In this document: positions 28,563-38,991 of the stretch, one piece after another
Layout: each line of letters begins with the position of its first letter
Position numbering within the stretch: the stretch's first letter is position 1
Assembly (NCBI GenBank): GCA_963790585.1
Contig: CAWBOY010000001.1
Span: 434,001-498,000, forward strand
DNA: 64,000 nucleotides
DNA from: CAWBOY01 sp963790585
GTDB lineage: Bacteria > Planctomycetota > Planctomycetia > Gemmatales > Gemmataceae
Direction of reading: 5' to 3'
Notes under the pieces: generated by a model
Databases searched by the model: none
The model's input: the letters and a program-made list of their open reading frames with translations, nothing else
Told to the model about the DNA's origin: nothing
Made by a program: the position numbers and the translations under genes

Positions 28563-31500
28563 TTATTCCTTCGGCCAATATATCGCAAACCCCTCAACCG
28601 CCATCTTGATCTTGTACAGCGATTGCCCCGCCGTCACGTACAGCGTCTTGCGATCCTTATCGCCAAAGACACAATTCGATGGCGTCTCCGGCACATGCAC
28701 AAAGCCGATCTTTTCCCCCTTGGGACTGAAGATCCAGATTCCCCCGGTTTTGCCGTCGCCGGCGGCGGCGTAGATGTTGCCTTTGACGTCGATGCTCATG
28801 CCGTCGATGCCGCGGTCTTTGCCGAAATCGTAGAGGACCTTCTTCGTGCCGACGCTGCCGTCGTCGTTGAGCGGAAACGACAGCAGATGTTGATTGCCCT
28901 TGGGATTGTGATCGACGAGATAGAGAGTCTTCATATCGGGGGCGAGGATGATGCCGTTTGGCTTTTGCACGTCGGTTATGATTTGCGTTACGGTGCCGTC
29001 GGGGTCGATGCGGTAGACGCTTTCGGTGTCGATCTCGCGTTTTTCGTCGCCGACATAGCGCGGGTCGGTGAAGTAAACCCGGCCTTTGGTGTCAATTGTT
29101 AGGTCATTGGGGCTGTTGAAGCGTTTGCCTTTCCAGCCGTCGGCGAGGACACGGATGGTGCCGTCTTTCTCGGTGATGGTGACCCGACGGTTGCCGCCGG
29201 TGTTCGCGCCCTCGGCGGCGACGAGTCGGCCCTGGGCATCAAAATCGAGGCCGTTGGCCCGGCCGCTCGGATTGCGATATTCAACCGTCTTACCGGACTT
29301 CGGGTCATACTTCATGATCCGATTGCCGATGTCGGAGAAATAAATGCAGCCATCTGGGCCATAAGCTGGCCCCTCGGTGAACTCGCTTTCGCTCCAGACT
29401 TTTTCCAGCTTGGCCCCGTCCGGCACGACGGCCGACTGGGCATCCTCCGGCTTGAGATGGGAAATCCAAGCGGTCATCAGTTTTACCGCCTCGGTGTCGA
29501 CGCGATTCGTCGCCAACGGCGGCATATGGCCGGGGCCCCGGTTCGACAGGCGATGCAGCAACACCGAGCTTTCGGGATGGCCGGCCACGATGAGCTTGGC
29601 ATTGGGCAAATCAAAGGTATGATGTTGCGGCTTGACGTCGAGCACGCGCATCTTGTCGAGCTTGGTGACAAACTCCAGATCGATCTGGGCGTTGCCGCCG
29701 CCAGCATCGACATGGCACGAGGCACAATTGACATGCAAAAAGGCCCGGGCCCGCGCATCAAGGTCGGCCTTGGCGTCATACGGATTGGCCAACTTGCGAT
29801 ACTTGCTCGGATCCTGCGACAGCAACATCGATGGCTGCTTGGCGTCGCGCTGCAGCCGCGTCGCCGTCATCTTGTCGACGTAATTATCCAAATCCTTATC
29901 GGCCAAACCTTTGGCCTTAGCCTCGTCGCGCAAGCGGTTTTTCATTTCGTCGAAGGCATTGACGCGCAGCATTCCCAACGTTTCGAGCGTCTTTAATTGA
30001 TTGACTTTGACGCCTTTGTATTCATGCTCCTTATTCATCTGGGCTTCGGTTAAACCAAGCACGAAATTCGCAGCCCGGCTATGGCAAACCAAGCACTCGG
30101 CTCGGCTCGGATAATGCCAAACCTGTTTGCGAACGCCGTCGGGGTTATCTTTGGAAACGGGTACCTTGATAGTAAATTCCCTATCCATTCCCTTCGCGTC
30201 GATCAGCGTCGCATCGGTCTGCTCGTCGTTCCATAAATAGGTATAACCATTCCATTCGCCGTCCTGTTTCGTCAAGAAGCGCGTCTCGATCCAGCGGCGC
30301 GTCTCCGGTTTGCCTTCTTCCGTTTCGAGGGCGAACGATTTGACGATCACGGTCTTATCCGGGAAGCCCCAGCCGCGACCTGTGCCGAACTCAATCGTGG
30401 AATCGGCTCCAGGCAGCGCGATCCAGCGCTCTTTGTGCGCTCCGTCGGACCAGAAAGGTGCATTGACCGAGTAAGGTACGAGCGCTGACTGCATTTCATG
30501 CCCCTTAACAGAGCGGAACAAGCCGCTTTCGCTCAGCTTGCGCGGGAATGTCGAAGGCGGCAGATCCTTCGGCGTCGGCTCCAAAGTGTAGAACCCGCCC
30601 TTGTCTTTGCCACGATGGTCACAGATCAGGATCTCGCCCTTTTGATCGGTGCCAAAGCCTGTGATCTGTAGATGGCTGTCGGCCAGCTCCTTGTGCCAAA
30701 GCGGCTCGGTCCCGTTATGTTTCATCGCCCAGATTTTACCAGTGGAGTAGTCGCCATAAATGTAGGCGCCGCGCAACTCGGGAAACTTCTCGCCGTAGTA
30801 AACGATGCCGCCCGTCAGTGACCGAAACTCGGAATGGTGGTGCTCGATGGTCGGCTTGACGGCGGGCGTCGGCCCAAGCATGCGATTGGGATAAAACTCA
30901 TGGCTCCCTTCCCAAACGCTCCAGCCGTAGTTTTCGCCTTTTTTGATGAGGTACGCCTGCTCCCATAAATCCTGGCCATTGTTGCCTACCCAGATATGGC
31001 CCTTTTCCTTGTCCGCCGTCATTCGCCACGGATTGCGCAGGCCATAAGCCCAAGTCTCCGGCCGAGCTTCTTTATTGTCCAGGAATGGATTGCCTTTGGG
31101 GACCGAATAGGTTTTGCCTTCATCGGGATGGTCGACGTCAATGCGCAGCACCTTTGCTGTGAGTCGAGTCATATCCTGGCCGACGATGTCGCGGTCGGAG
31201 TCAGAAGTGCCATCGCCAGAGGTTACATACATCATGCCATCTTTGCCAAAGCAGATGGCCCCGCCGTTATGGCCATCCGAGGGCCATTCGATGATGACCT
31301 TTGCCGATTTTGGATCAAAGGTATAAGGCGGCTTGGGCGACATAGTGTAGCGCGTGATTGTGGTATGTTTTTTGTCGCCATGCTCTAGCGATGTGCCGTT
31401 CCAACCCAAGTAGAGGTAGCCGTTGTTCTTGAAATCGGGATGGAAGCAAATGTCATAGGCGGTGCCCTTCATATCGAGCAGCGTTTCGATTTCGGTCGCC

Positions 31501-32576
31501 TTGGGGTCATCCGTCATGCGCCGGACTTTCGTCGGGCCATAGGCGCCGTTTTCATCAATGAACAGCAACAGGTCGCTACCCGGTTGTGACACGATGAAGA
31601 TCGGAAAGTTCACCTTCATATCGGGATAGACGCGCTTTGGGCGATAAGGCGGCAAAGGGTCGGGCGAGCCGACGACCGTGGAGGTAGTTAGGGGTACACG
31701 TTTCGGGCTGACCGTTGGCTTCGCCTCCAGGCCATCGGGCCCCACGAATTTGAGGGTGGCGTAATCTTCAAAATGATGGAAGTCCGGAAACTTGAGCGAT
31801 GTGAGCGGCGCACAGGTCGATAACTCCGGCCCTTCAAAATCTACAGAGTAATCGTAGCGACATAATGCGAACTTCCATTTCTCACCTGGCTCCGGTCGGC
31901 CGCCCGTCCGCAGAAAATCGGTCCAGGGTATTCGCCCCTCGACCGACCAGCCCTCGTCCTTGTCCGTCCATTTATTGAGTGTACCGCGCAGGTGAACCTT
32001 GGCTTCGACGTGAAACGCCTTGTCGTCGCGATACCGCCCGGAACCGCCGCTATTGCGTCGCGGAATAAAGAGATCAAATACAGTCCCGGCAGCGTTTACT
32101 TGAAACTCATAGTATCCCGGCTTGTCATCCGCCGGCTTGAAAAAGAGTTCGAAGACATCATTGTTCCAGGTCATGCCGTTGTGTTCGGTCACGTCGGCGA
32201 ATAGATCGGTGTCCTCCATGTCGGCATGAAAATAGAGATACTCGCGATCCCAGAGCAGCTTGGCCTTGGTGGCCGTCCGCGAAAAGCGGGCGTTCTCGCC
32301 GAGCCACGGCAAATAGAAGTGATCGATGACCTGGGCGTCTTTCCAGGCCCCCTCGTCGGCTTTGCCATCGAGCGTAATCGGACCGTTGGCCCACCGGCAC
32401 TCGAAGGCCGTCGGCGGATTGTTGGACGACCGTTTGTCCTCAGCCTTCTCGGGTGACTTCTGAGCGGCTGTCCGCGAAATGGACACGAATACCAGCAGCG
32501 TCAGCGCTAATCCGCCAAGCATGATTGAGATTGGAGTTTTCTTGGCTGATGCGAGCAATCGTGAAAATAAGATCAT
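28563..32576 (-). CDS. CBM9 / sugar dehydrogenase / dihaem cytochrome / SMP-30 fusion
   Basis: A 1337-residue secreted protein starting at the internal ATG 32576, before a signal-type helix (IMLGGLALTLLVFVSIS); the extra upstream frame overlaps the preceding gene. Order: CBM9-like domain (about 55-290), glucose/sorbosone dehydrogenase-like propeller (about 325-625; GNNGQDLWEQAYLI, GENYGWSVWEGSHEFYP), an SO2930/TIGR03806-type region with haem motifs CLVCH (about 828) and CASCH (about 954), and an SMP-30/gluconolactonase propeller (about 1055-1335; FNSPNDLTIDTKGRVYFTD). Likely a periplasmic sugar oxidiser passing electrons to its own haems and then opening the lactone. It is followed by DUF1501 and PSD1 genes in the same operon direction. 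Confidence 0.87.
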   Translation of the reverse strand: MILFSRLLASAKKTPISIMLGGLALTLLVFVSISRTAAQKSPEKAEDKRSSNNPPTAFECRWANGPITLDGKADEGAWKDAQVIDHFYLPWLGENARFSRTATKAKLLWDREYLYFHADMEDTDLFADVTEHNGMTWNNDVFELFFKPADDKPGYYEFQVNAAGTVFDLFIPRRNSGGSGRYRDDKAFHVEAKVHLRGTLNKWTDKDEGWSVEGRIPWTDFLRTGGRPEPGEKWKFALCRYDYSVDFEGPELSTCAPLTSLKFPDFHHFEDYATLKFVGPDGLEAKPTVSPKRVPLTTSTVVGSPDPLPPYRPKRVYPDMKVNFPIFIVSQPGSDLLLFIDENGAYGPTKVRRMTDDPKATEIETLLDMKGTAYDICFHPDFKNNGYLYLGWNGTSLEHGDKKHTTITRYTMSPKPPYTFDPKSAKVIIEWPSDGHNGGAICFGKDGMMYVTSGDGTSDSDRDIVGQDMTRLTAKVLRIDVDHPDEGKTYSVPKGNPFLDNKEARPETWAYGLRNPWRMTADKEKGHIWVGNNGQDLWEQAYLIKKGENYGWSVWEGSHEFYPNRMLGPTPAVKPTIEHHHSEFRSLTGGIVYYGEKFPELRGAYIYGDYSTGKIWAMKHNGTEPLWHKELADSHLQITGFGTDQKGEILICDHRGKDKGGFYTLEPTPKDLPPSTFPRKLSESGLFRSVKGHEMQSALVPYSVNAPFWSDGAHKERWIALPGADSTIEFGTGRGWGFPDKTVIVKSFALETEEGKPETRRWIETRFLTKQDGEWNGYTYLWNDEQTDATLIDAKGMDREFTIKVPVSKDNPDGVRKQVWHYPSRAECLVCHSRAANFVLGLTEAQMNKEHEYKGVKVNQLKTLETLGMLRVNAFDEMKNRLRDEAKAKGLADKDLDNYVDKMTATRLQRDAKQPSMLLSQDPSKYRKLANPYDAKADLDARARAFLHVNCASCHVDAGGGNAQIDLEFVTKLDKMRVLDVKPQHHTFDLPNAKLIVAGHPESSVLLHRLSNRGPGHMPPLATNRVDTEAVKLMTAWISHLKPEDAQSAVVPDGAKLEKVWSESEFTEGPAYGPDGCIYFSDIGNRIMKYDPKSGKTVEYRNPSGRANGLDFDAQGRLVAAEGANTGGNRRVTITEKDGTIRVLADGWKGKRFNSPNDLTIDTKGRVYFTDPRYVGDEKREIDTESVYRIDPDGTVTQIITDVQKPNGIILAPDMKTLYLVDHNPKGNQHLLSFPLNDDGSVGTKKVLYDFGKDRGIDGMSIDVKGNIYAAAGDGKTGGIWIFSPKGEKIGFVHVPETPSNCVFGDKDRKTLYVTAGQSLYKIKMAVEGFAIYWPKE

Positions 32577-32596
32577 GAGAGCATCTCTATTGATGT

Positions 32597-34039
32597 TTAC
32601 GCGAGAATATCTTTGATGACCTGGCCATGCACATTCGTCAGACGGCGTTTGATACCGTTGTGATAGAAAGTCAGCCGCTCGTGGTCGATGCCGAGCAGAT
32701 GGAGCACGGTAGCATGAAGGTCGGGCCAAAGCACTGGTTTTTCGACCGATTTCCAGCCTAAATCATCGGTGGCGCCATAGGCCAAGCCAGGCTTGACGCC
32801 GGCCCCCGCGAGCCAGACGGAGAAGCCATACATATTGTGATCGCGGCCGGCGCCGACTTGGCCGGCGCTCGACTGACTAAACGGCGTCCGCCCGAATTCG
32901 GTGGTAAAGAGAACGAGCGTGTCATCGAGTAAACCGCGCCGACGCAGGTCGCGCAGCAGCGCGGCAACCGGCTGATCGATCCGCTTCGCCTCCTGGCCAT
33001 GATTCTCTTTCATGTTTTCATGGCCATCCCAATTGATTCGCGGCGAGCCAAACGAACCGCCCGAGAAAAGCTGCACAAAGCGGACGCCCTGCTCGAGCAG
33101 GCGCCGGGCCAACAGGCAGCTACGGCCAAAGTCGGCGGTTTCGGGCTGGTCCAGCCCATAGCTCGCACGCAACGATGCCGGCTCGCGGGTCAAGTCGAGG
33201 ACTTTCGGCACAGCCAGTTGCATTTTTGCCGCCAGCTCGTAGCCACGCACCCGTGCTGTCAAAGCGTCGCCGCCGTTTTTCTCCAGGTGGCGCTGGTTCA
33301 ATGCCGCGAGCAGATTGCCGCTCGCGCTCTCAACAGTCGGGTCGATTTTGCGGGCCGGAAAGAGGTCATCGATCGGCTCGCCCTTCGTCTTGAAGGCCAC
33401 TCCCTGATGTCGCGCCGGCAAGAAGCCATTCGACCAATTGATGGTACTGCCCGCCGGTAGGCCGCGCGGGTCGGGCAAGACGACGTAGGCGGGCAACTCA
33501 TCTGTTTCACAGCCAAGACCATAGGACGCCCACGAGCCGAGGACTGGGTAGCCATTGAGGCGAAAGCCGGTGTTTTCCTGAAAGGTCGCGGGTGTGTGGT
33601 TCGCCGAGTCCGCGACCATCGAACGGATGACGGTGAGTTCATCAGCCAATTGCCTGATGTGAGGGAATAGCTCGGAAATCCACAGGCCGCTTTGGCCGTG
33701 GCGTGAAAATCCCCAATCGTTCTTGCGCAACAGGCCAACCTGACCGAAGAAGGTTTCCGGCTTCTCAGACGATGGCAACGGTTTGCCGTGTAACTTCGTG
33801 AGAGCCGGTTTGTAATCGAACGAATCGAGATGACTCAGTCCGCCGAGGAGACAGATATGGATGACGCGTTTCGCCTTCGCCGGATGATGTGGCGGTCGAT
33901 CGGCCGCCTCACCTGGCACTGATGCGGCACGAGCGCGGTCACTCATGAGCAAGCTGGCGAGCGCCGCGCCGCCCAGGCCATTGATGGCCCAGTTGAAAAG
34001 ATCACGGCGGTTAGGCAGTGCTTCGGAAGAGGAATTCAT
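32597..34039 (-). CDS. DUF1501 family exported protein
   Basis: A 480-residue protein beginning at ATG 34039 (an in-frame TTG lies 7 codons upstream). The N-terminus NRRDLFNWAINGLGGAALASLL resembles a twin-arginine signal in two pieces. Family hallmarks are HICLLGGLSHLDSFDYKP, FPHIRQLADELTVIRSM, GSFGSPRINWDGHENM, TTEFGRTPFSQSSAGQVG, AGRDHNMYGF and VLHLLGIDHERLTFYHNG. The fold is alkaline-phosphatase/sulfatase-like, but true activity is unknown. DUF1501 genes almost always adjoin PSD1 cytochrome genes in planctomycetes, and here it follows one by 14 bp. Confidence 0.92.
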   Translation of the reverse strand: MNSSSEALPNRRDLFNWAINGLGGAALASLLMSDRARAASVPGEAADRPPHHPAKAKRVIHICLLGGLSHLDSFDYKPALTKLHGKPLPSSEKPETFFGQVGLLRKNDWGFSRHGQSGLWISELFPHIRQLADELTVIRSMVADSANHTPATFQENTGFRLNGYPVLGSWASYGLGCETDELPAYVVLPDPRGLPAGSTINWSNGFLPARHQGVAFKTKGEPIDDLFPARKIDPTVESASGNLLAALNQRHLEKNGGDALTARVRGYELAAKMQLAVPKVLDLTREPASLRASYGLDQPETADFGRSCLLARRLLEQGVRFVQLFSGGSFGSPRINWDGHENMKENHGQEAKRIDQPVAALLRDLRRRGLLDDTLVLFTTEFGRTPFSQSSAGQVGAGRDHNMYGFSVWLAGAGVKPGLAYGATDDLGWKSVEKPVLWPDLHATVLHLLGIDHERLTFYHNGIKRRLTNVHGQVIKDILA

Positions 34040-34052
34040 CGTTGGCCCCGCG

Positions 34053-37023
34053 TCAATCAATCGTCACGAATTCGTTACTGTTGAATATCACCCGAGCCAA
34101 CGCCGCCAGCCCGTGCTGTTCCAGAAACGGGCGCACGAGAGCGACCTCGTCGGCTTCCGGCTTTCGGCCATAAGCCAGCAGATACGCCCGTTTGATTTGC
34201 TTGTTCACATCATCGCCGACTTCGTTCCGAATACGGCGGGCGAACTGTTCCGACGCCGAGAACGTCAGCGCAGTTATTCCAAAGCGCCAGAGCTTGCAAA
34301 GGGGTCGTCGTCACAGCGCGGCGTGGCGTCGTCGTCGACGGATCGGGGCAGTCGAAGGTGTCGAGGAACGGATTACGGCCGCCGCGCGCCCACATCCGAT
34401 AAATCGTGCGGCGCTGCTTCAGAGAAGTTAGCTCAATCGGCTCATAAAACTGAGTTCCTTTGAAGAAAAAGGAACGGAAATCCTGATAGCCTTGCCCGCC
34501 GACGGAACGATCAAGCTGGCCGGACAGGTCGAGCAGCGTATCGCGGACAGCCTCCGCTTCCAGTCGTTGCGGCGATCGACGCCAAAGGAGGCGATTATCG
34601 GCGTCGAGTGTCATCGCATCCGTTCGTTGTCGTGACGACTGGCGATACGTTGCGGAGAGGACAATTGTGCGATGAAGCTGTTTGAAGCTGCCCTTTTGCC
34701 GGACAAGCTCCGAAGCGAGCCAATCTAGCAATTCCGGATGCGAGGGCCGGCCGCCGTTGAAACCAAAATCACTGGGAGTATCGACCAGCCCCACGCCGAA
34801 ATGATGGTGCCAAAGGCGATTGACGATCACGCGCGCGAACAACGGGTTGTCGGGCGAGGTAATCCACTTAGCCAACGCCAAGCGGCGGCCGCCATCGGAC
34901 GAATTCGCCTTGAGGTCGAACACCGGGCCACGGTCCGCTAGAACCGCGATTGGCCCTGGCTCGACGACCTCGCCGGGCGTCGTCACATTGCCTCGCAACA
35001 GGAGATGTGTCGGCTTTGGATTCTCCGGGACCACGGCAAACACCTTGTACGCCGGCTTGCTTTCCGCAGTTGTAAGGTCTCTGGCCAAAGCCTGAGCTTG
35101 TTCCTTACCGACCGCCCATTGCTTGCGCTGATCAACCGTCAGGTGCGCCAGAATTTCACTCTCCGACACCGTCGGCACGCGCGACGAGATCGCCACTTCC
35201 TTTGCGGTTAGGGCGCGATCATAGAGCCGCGCACCCACGATCGTTCCGGCCAACATTTTGTTCCCGCCGGCCGGCTCATGACGAATGCCGAAGACAACTC
35301 GTGCCGTTCCCGCTTTGAAGGTGACAGGCCCGTCGCTCTTGTAAGCCTTGCCATATGGCTTGCCGTTGCGGTAGCCGGTGATCGTGCCGTTCGCCCCGTA
35401 GGTTATAGTGATAGAGACGATCTCAGCTGTCGCATTTGTTTCCTCAGGGCCTGAAAACGATTTCGTTCTTCGAAACCCGTCACTACCGGCCATCCAGTGT
35501 TTCGGCTCGTTCTCGCCGAAGACAATGCCGTCGAAGACGCCGCCGTCGAGCGACTGGACGCTCATCACCCCTCCGCCCCGTTGCGTAAGATTGTCGAGCC
35601 GAAGCCAGGCTTCGAGTGTTTTTTCACGCAGATCTGTAGTCAAAGGAGCGCCGTAGGCATAGGCGTCCTTGCCATCAAGAACCAAGCCATGATCGAGACG
35701 AGCTGTCTTGGTCAGGGTCACCCCCGGCGCACCGGCGGAGTCAAAGCTCCATTCGGCTATGGGCCTCGGTCCCTTTTCGGGCAATTCCTCATTGTGACCA
35801 GCGCGAGCCGCCGCGCGGGCAGGCTCTTCCAGCGCGGCCAATTGCTCGCGAAGCATCGCGGCCCGCTCGCGCAGGTCGGCGAGATGCTTGCGGTCAGCCA
35901 CGTTTACAACCGTCCGCTCACCATGCTTCACTCCAGCGAGCGCGGCGGCGAAGCGATAGAAGTCCTTTTGCGAGATAGGGTCGAACTTGTGATCATGACA
36001 CCGGGCACAGTGAACGGTCAGGCCCAGAAAGGTTTGGCCCACATTGCCGACGATGTCTTCCAACTCATCTTGTCGCATGGTCGCGATCATCGCGCCGCTT
36101 ACTGGCATCACAATATCGTGCGCTCCGGCTACCAGAAATCCCGTCGCCGCAACGGCTGCCGGATCATCCGGCATGAGGATATCTCCGGCGAGCTGCATCT
36201 GCGCGAACTGGTCATACGGCATATCCCGATTTAGTGCGTCGACGACCCAGTCGCGGTAGGGCCAGGCGTTGAGCCTCGGAAGATCGCGCTCGAAGCCATC
36301 GCTCTCGCCAAAGCGGACCAGATCGAGCCAGTGCCGCGCCCAGTGCTCGCCATAATGCGGGCTTGCCAACAGGCGATCGACCAAGGCCTCGTAGGCATCC
36401 GGGCGCGTATCCGCAACGAACGTTTCAATCTCCTCCGGCGCTGCCGGAAGCCCCGTCAGATCTAAGGCAAGGCGACGAATCAGGGTGCGCCGGCCGGCCT
36501 CCGGCGACGGCGTCAGATTGGCGGCTTCCAAACGACTCAGAATGAACGCATCGATCGGATTGCGAACCCAGGCCGTCTTTTTGACATTGGGTTCTTCCGA
36601 TTTCCTAATTGGTTTCAGCGACCACCAGTCATAGCCCGCTCGACTCGCGGTCGTGTATCGAAATGGGTCGATCGGATCGCTGCCCCACTCTGCCCCGCTA
36701 TCAATCCAGGCTTTGAGCAGCTTCTTCTCATCGGCGCTCAACGCTTTCTTCGGAGGCATCTCGTTGTCGCGGACGCGTTCCCACAAAACACTCTCGTTCG
36801 ACTTGCCCGGCACGATGACCGCTTTCGCGCCGGTCACGAGAGCCGTGCCGCGCTTGGCGAGATCGAGCTTGCCTTTAGCAGTTGTGCCAGAATGGCAATC
36901 AAGGCAGCGAGCCGCCAGCAGCGGCGCGATGACCTTGTCGAAATCGGGAGCTTTCGGCTGAGCGCGGACGACGGAGAGCGGCGCAGCGCTCGCCAAGAGG
37001 ATTAGAAAGAGCACGCGGCGCAT
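34053..37023 (-). CDS. PSD1-type planctomycete cytochrome protein (PSCyt1/DUF1549/DUF1553), frameshifted
   Basis: A 989-residue secreted protein. After the signal peptide (RRVLFLILLASAAPLSVVRA) comes the planctomycete cytochrome C domain with haem motif CLDCH and MPPKKAL, then DUF1549 with a second CxxCH (VHCARCHDHKFDPIS), a LamG/concanavalin-like insert (about 430-640; WLRLDNLTQRGGG) and DUF1553 (WHHHFGVGLVDTPSDFG, YRQSSRQR, WRRSPQRLEAEAVRD). One extra base near 34250-34258 changes the frame after LQALALWNN; the natural end is ASEQFARRIRNEVGDD... with the stop at 34053. GGGAGA precedes ATG 37023. Role: probably an electron-transfer or polymer-binding partner of the DUF1501 protein. Confidence 0.92.
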
Positions 37024-37139
37024 TTCTTGTCGTTCTCCCAAGCGCAGGACGAGGTAGGACTTGATTGTCCCGCGTCGAGTCGGCGTTGTCTAGTGGGCCA
37101 AGAGTCGAATTGTTCGATCAGAAATGCGATCAGGCAAAT

Positions 37140-37637
37140 TCATTCCTCGCCGTAACGTTCGCGTCGCAGCCGCGCCGCTTGCCGCGCGATCATCGCCCGT
37201 CGGTCCGCCTGGAGCTTGCGTTGCTCACGAAAGACCTGGCGCACGACGCTCCAGGTCTCATACGCCGCGAGCGAAACGATTGACAGCAAAATGAGCAGAA
37301 AGACAATCCAGTAAATCACATAAAAGCGAATGAACCAACGCTGGTCATCGGTCCACGCGGCATCATCTTTATCACGCTGGCCATTGGCGAGATCAGCGAG
37401 CTGCTGTGCGTGTCCTTCGAGCCAGATCAGTGCGCCGGCAAGCATCAAAGCGAGCAGAAACATCGACGCCGAGGCCGACAGCCGCCGCCACGCCTGACCA
37501 CGCGCACGAAATCGCTCTTCATCCGGCAAGCCGACCGATTGATTCAGCGAGCGCCATTGACTTCGGCCATAAGCGAACGCGACCACGCACAAGCCCGCCA
37601 CGAGAACCCAGCCGAAAATGAATTGAGGCCAGCCCAT
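37140..37637 (-). CDS. Three-helix membrane protein of unknown function
   Basis: The ATG at 37637 has a good GGAG nine bases upstream and gives 165 residues; the longer frame to 37766 would overlap the M28 gene. Three helices are visible: GWPQFIFGWVLVAGLCVVAF, SMFLLALMLAGALIWL and FYVIYWIVFLLILLSIVSLA. The C-terminus is highly basic (REQRKLQADRRAMIARQAARL split by E), likely a cytoplasmic coiled-coil or nucleic-acid-facing tail. No family is recognised. It starts 63 bp after the M28 gene and probably shares its transcript. Confidence 0.7.
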   Translation of the reverse strand: MGWPQFIFGWVLVAGLCVVAFAYGRSQWRSLNQSVGLPDEERFRARGQAWRRLSASASMFLLALMLAGALIWLEGHAQQLADLANGQRDKDDAAWTDDQRWFIRFYVIYWIVFLLILLSIVSLAAYETWSVVRQVFREQRKLQADRRAMIARQAARLRRERYGEE

Positions 37638-37699
37638 GCGAGGCTCCGAGGGAAACCACTTGCCAACGTGACCAGCCCAAAGCGCGAGCGCGGAGTCCA

Positions 37700-38782
37700 C
37701 TACCGAACTCGCTGGAGCCACGCGCTCAACACCCGCGCCACTTGCGCCATGCTCTCCCCCGAACAATTCTCCGGCAAATCGCTCAGCCGATGCCAGTGCG
37801 GATAGGTGAAGTCAATTATGTCGATCGCCGGTATGCCGACGCGATTGAGTGCGAGGTGGTCGTCCTGGACTTCAAAGTCACTGAGCTTATCCGCGTGGAA
37901 CGCCTCGCATTTGAGTTCGCCCGCGATGTCCCAGACCTCTTTGACGAGCGAGCGTGCCAAAAACGCCGAGTTTCGCTCGATGGGGAACGAGATCTTCTTG
38001 CCGCCGACCATGTCGAGCAGGATAGCCGAACGATACTTGATTTTCGACTTGGCCCTGTTCTTGAAATACTCAGAAGCGAAATACTCGGATCCGAAAAAGT
38101 ATTTATCATCGTGCTCGAACACATACTCTTCGCCATCAAAGAAAACGAAATCGACGCTGAGCTTGGGATCAATCTCCTTCATCTGGTTGCCCAGCTCCAT
38201 GAGCAACGCCACGCCGGAGCCGCCGTCGTTGGCGCTGATAAACGGCTCCTTCCATTTTCGCCGATCCGGTTCCTCGTGCGGAATCGGCCGCGTGTCGTAA
38301 TGGGAACAGATGATGACACGGCGTTCGCGGTCAGGATTCCAAGACACAATCATATTGGCCATGTCGATGGCCTTTTGCCCGTTTTGCTTGGCCGAGAATT
38401 TCTGATAGGTGACCTTGGCGCCGAGCTTCTCGAAGTGCTTCTCGATCAGCTCCTGCTCCTTCTTGATGCCCTCGGTGCCACTGATGCGCGTGCCAATCTT
38501 GCAGATTTGTTCGAGGTATTCCATCGCCCGCTTGCCATCGAATGCAATCGCTCCCGGTCGATCCGCGGCAAACTCGGTGGGTCGATCCTTGTTGGACGTC
38601 TTCACGTCGGGTCGATCCTTCCTCTCGAAGCCATCGGCACTCGCCTCGCGCACTTCCGAGGCCTCGTCACTACCAAGCTTGGTCGGCACCGAAGCCGCGT
38701 CGCAGCCGGCGAACGCCCCAATGCAAAGGGCAGCGAGCGCTGACCAGGTGACGATTGATTTTTGAGCAGCCCGTGAAAACAT
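37700..38782 (-). CDS. M28-family lipoprotein, glutaminyl-peptide cyclotransferase-like
   Basis: A 360-residue lipoprotein. GAGGGA precedes ATG 38782, and the lipobox is CIGAFAGC. Zinc-site motifs of the M28 family are visible: ICSHYDTRP, NDGGSGVALLME, FFDGEEYV, LLDMVGGK and the final histidine in FTYPHWHRLSDLPENC. The stretch DDHLALNRVGIPAIDIIDF followed by a Trp-His pair is closer to glutaminyl cyclases, which make N-terminal pyroglutamate, than to ordinary M28 aminopeptidases. It would act in the periplasm or at the outer membrane. An aminopeptidase role remains possible. Confidence 0.86.
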   Translation of the reverse strand: MFSRAAQKSIVTWSALAALCIGAFAGCDAASVPTKLGSDEASEVREASADGFERKDRPDVKTSNKDRPTEFAADRPGAIAFDGKRAMEYLEQICKIGTRISGTEGIKKEQELIEKHFEKLGAKVTYQKFSAKQNGQKAIDMANMIVSWNPDRERRVIICSHYDTRPIPHEEPDRRKWKEPFISANDGGSGVALLMELGNQMKEIDPKLSVDFVFFDGEEYVFEHDDKYFFGSEYFASEYFKNRAKSKIKYRSAILLDMVGGKKISFPIERNSAFLARSLVKEVWDIAGELKCEAFHADKLSDFEVQDDHLALNRVGIPAIDIIDFTYPHWHRLSDLPENCSGESMAQVARVLSAWLQRVR

Positions 38783-38991
38783 GACGATTCCCTCGCTGGG
38801 AAGAGAACACTTCCGTGGTTCGCGACTCGTAACGTCATGATATTCAGTCGGTTGGCGCGGTGCGAGATCGAATTCGGATGCGATAGAACAGCGGCGAGCC
38901 GCCGAGGTGAACGCAAATAAGCGGCACAAGCGAAGGAAAGCCGACGGAGCCTCCCCAGGTTGTGCCGCTCACGATGAGGTGCGAAAGAATG

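Noticed and set aside
35497..36234. Plus-strand 245-residue frame inside the PSD1 gene
   Set aside because: Antisense shadow of a conserved PSD1 coding region.
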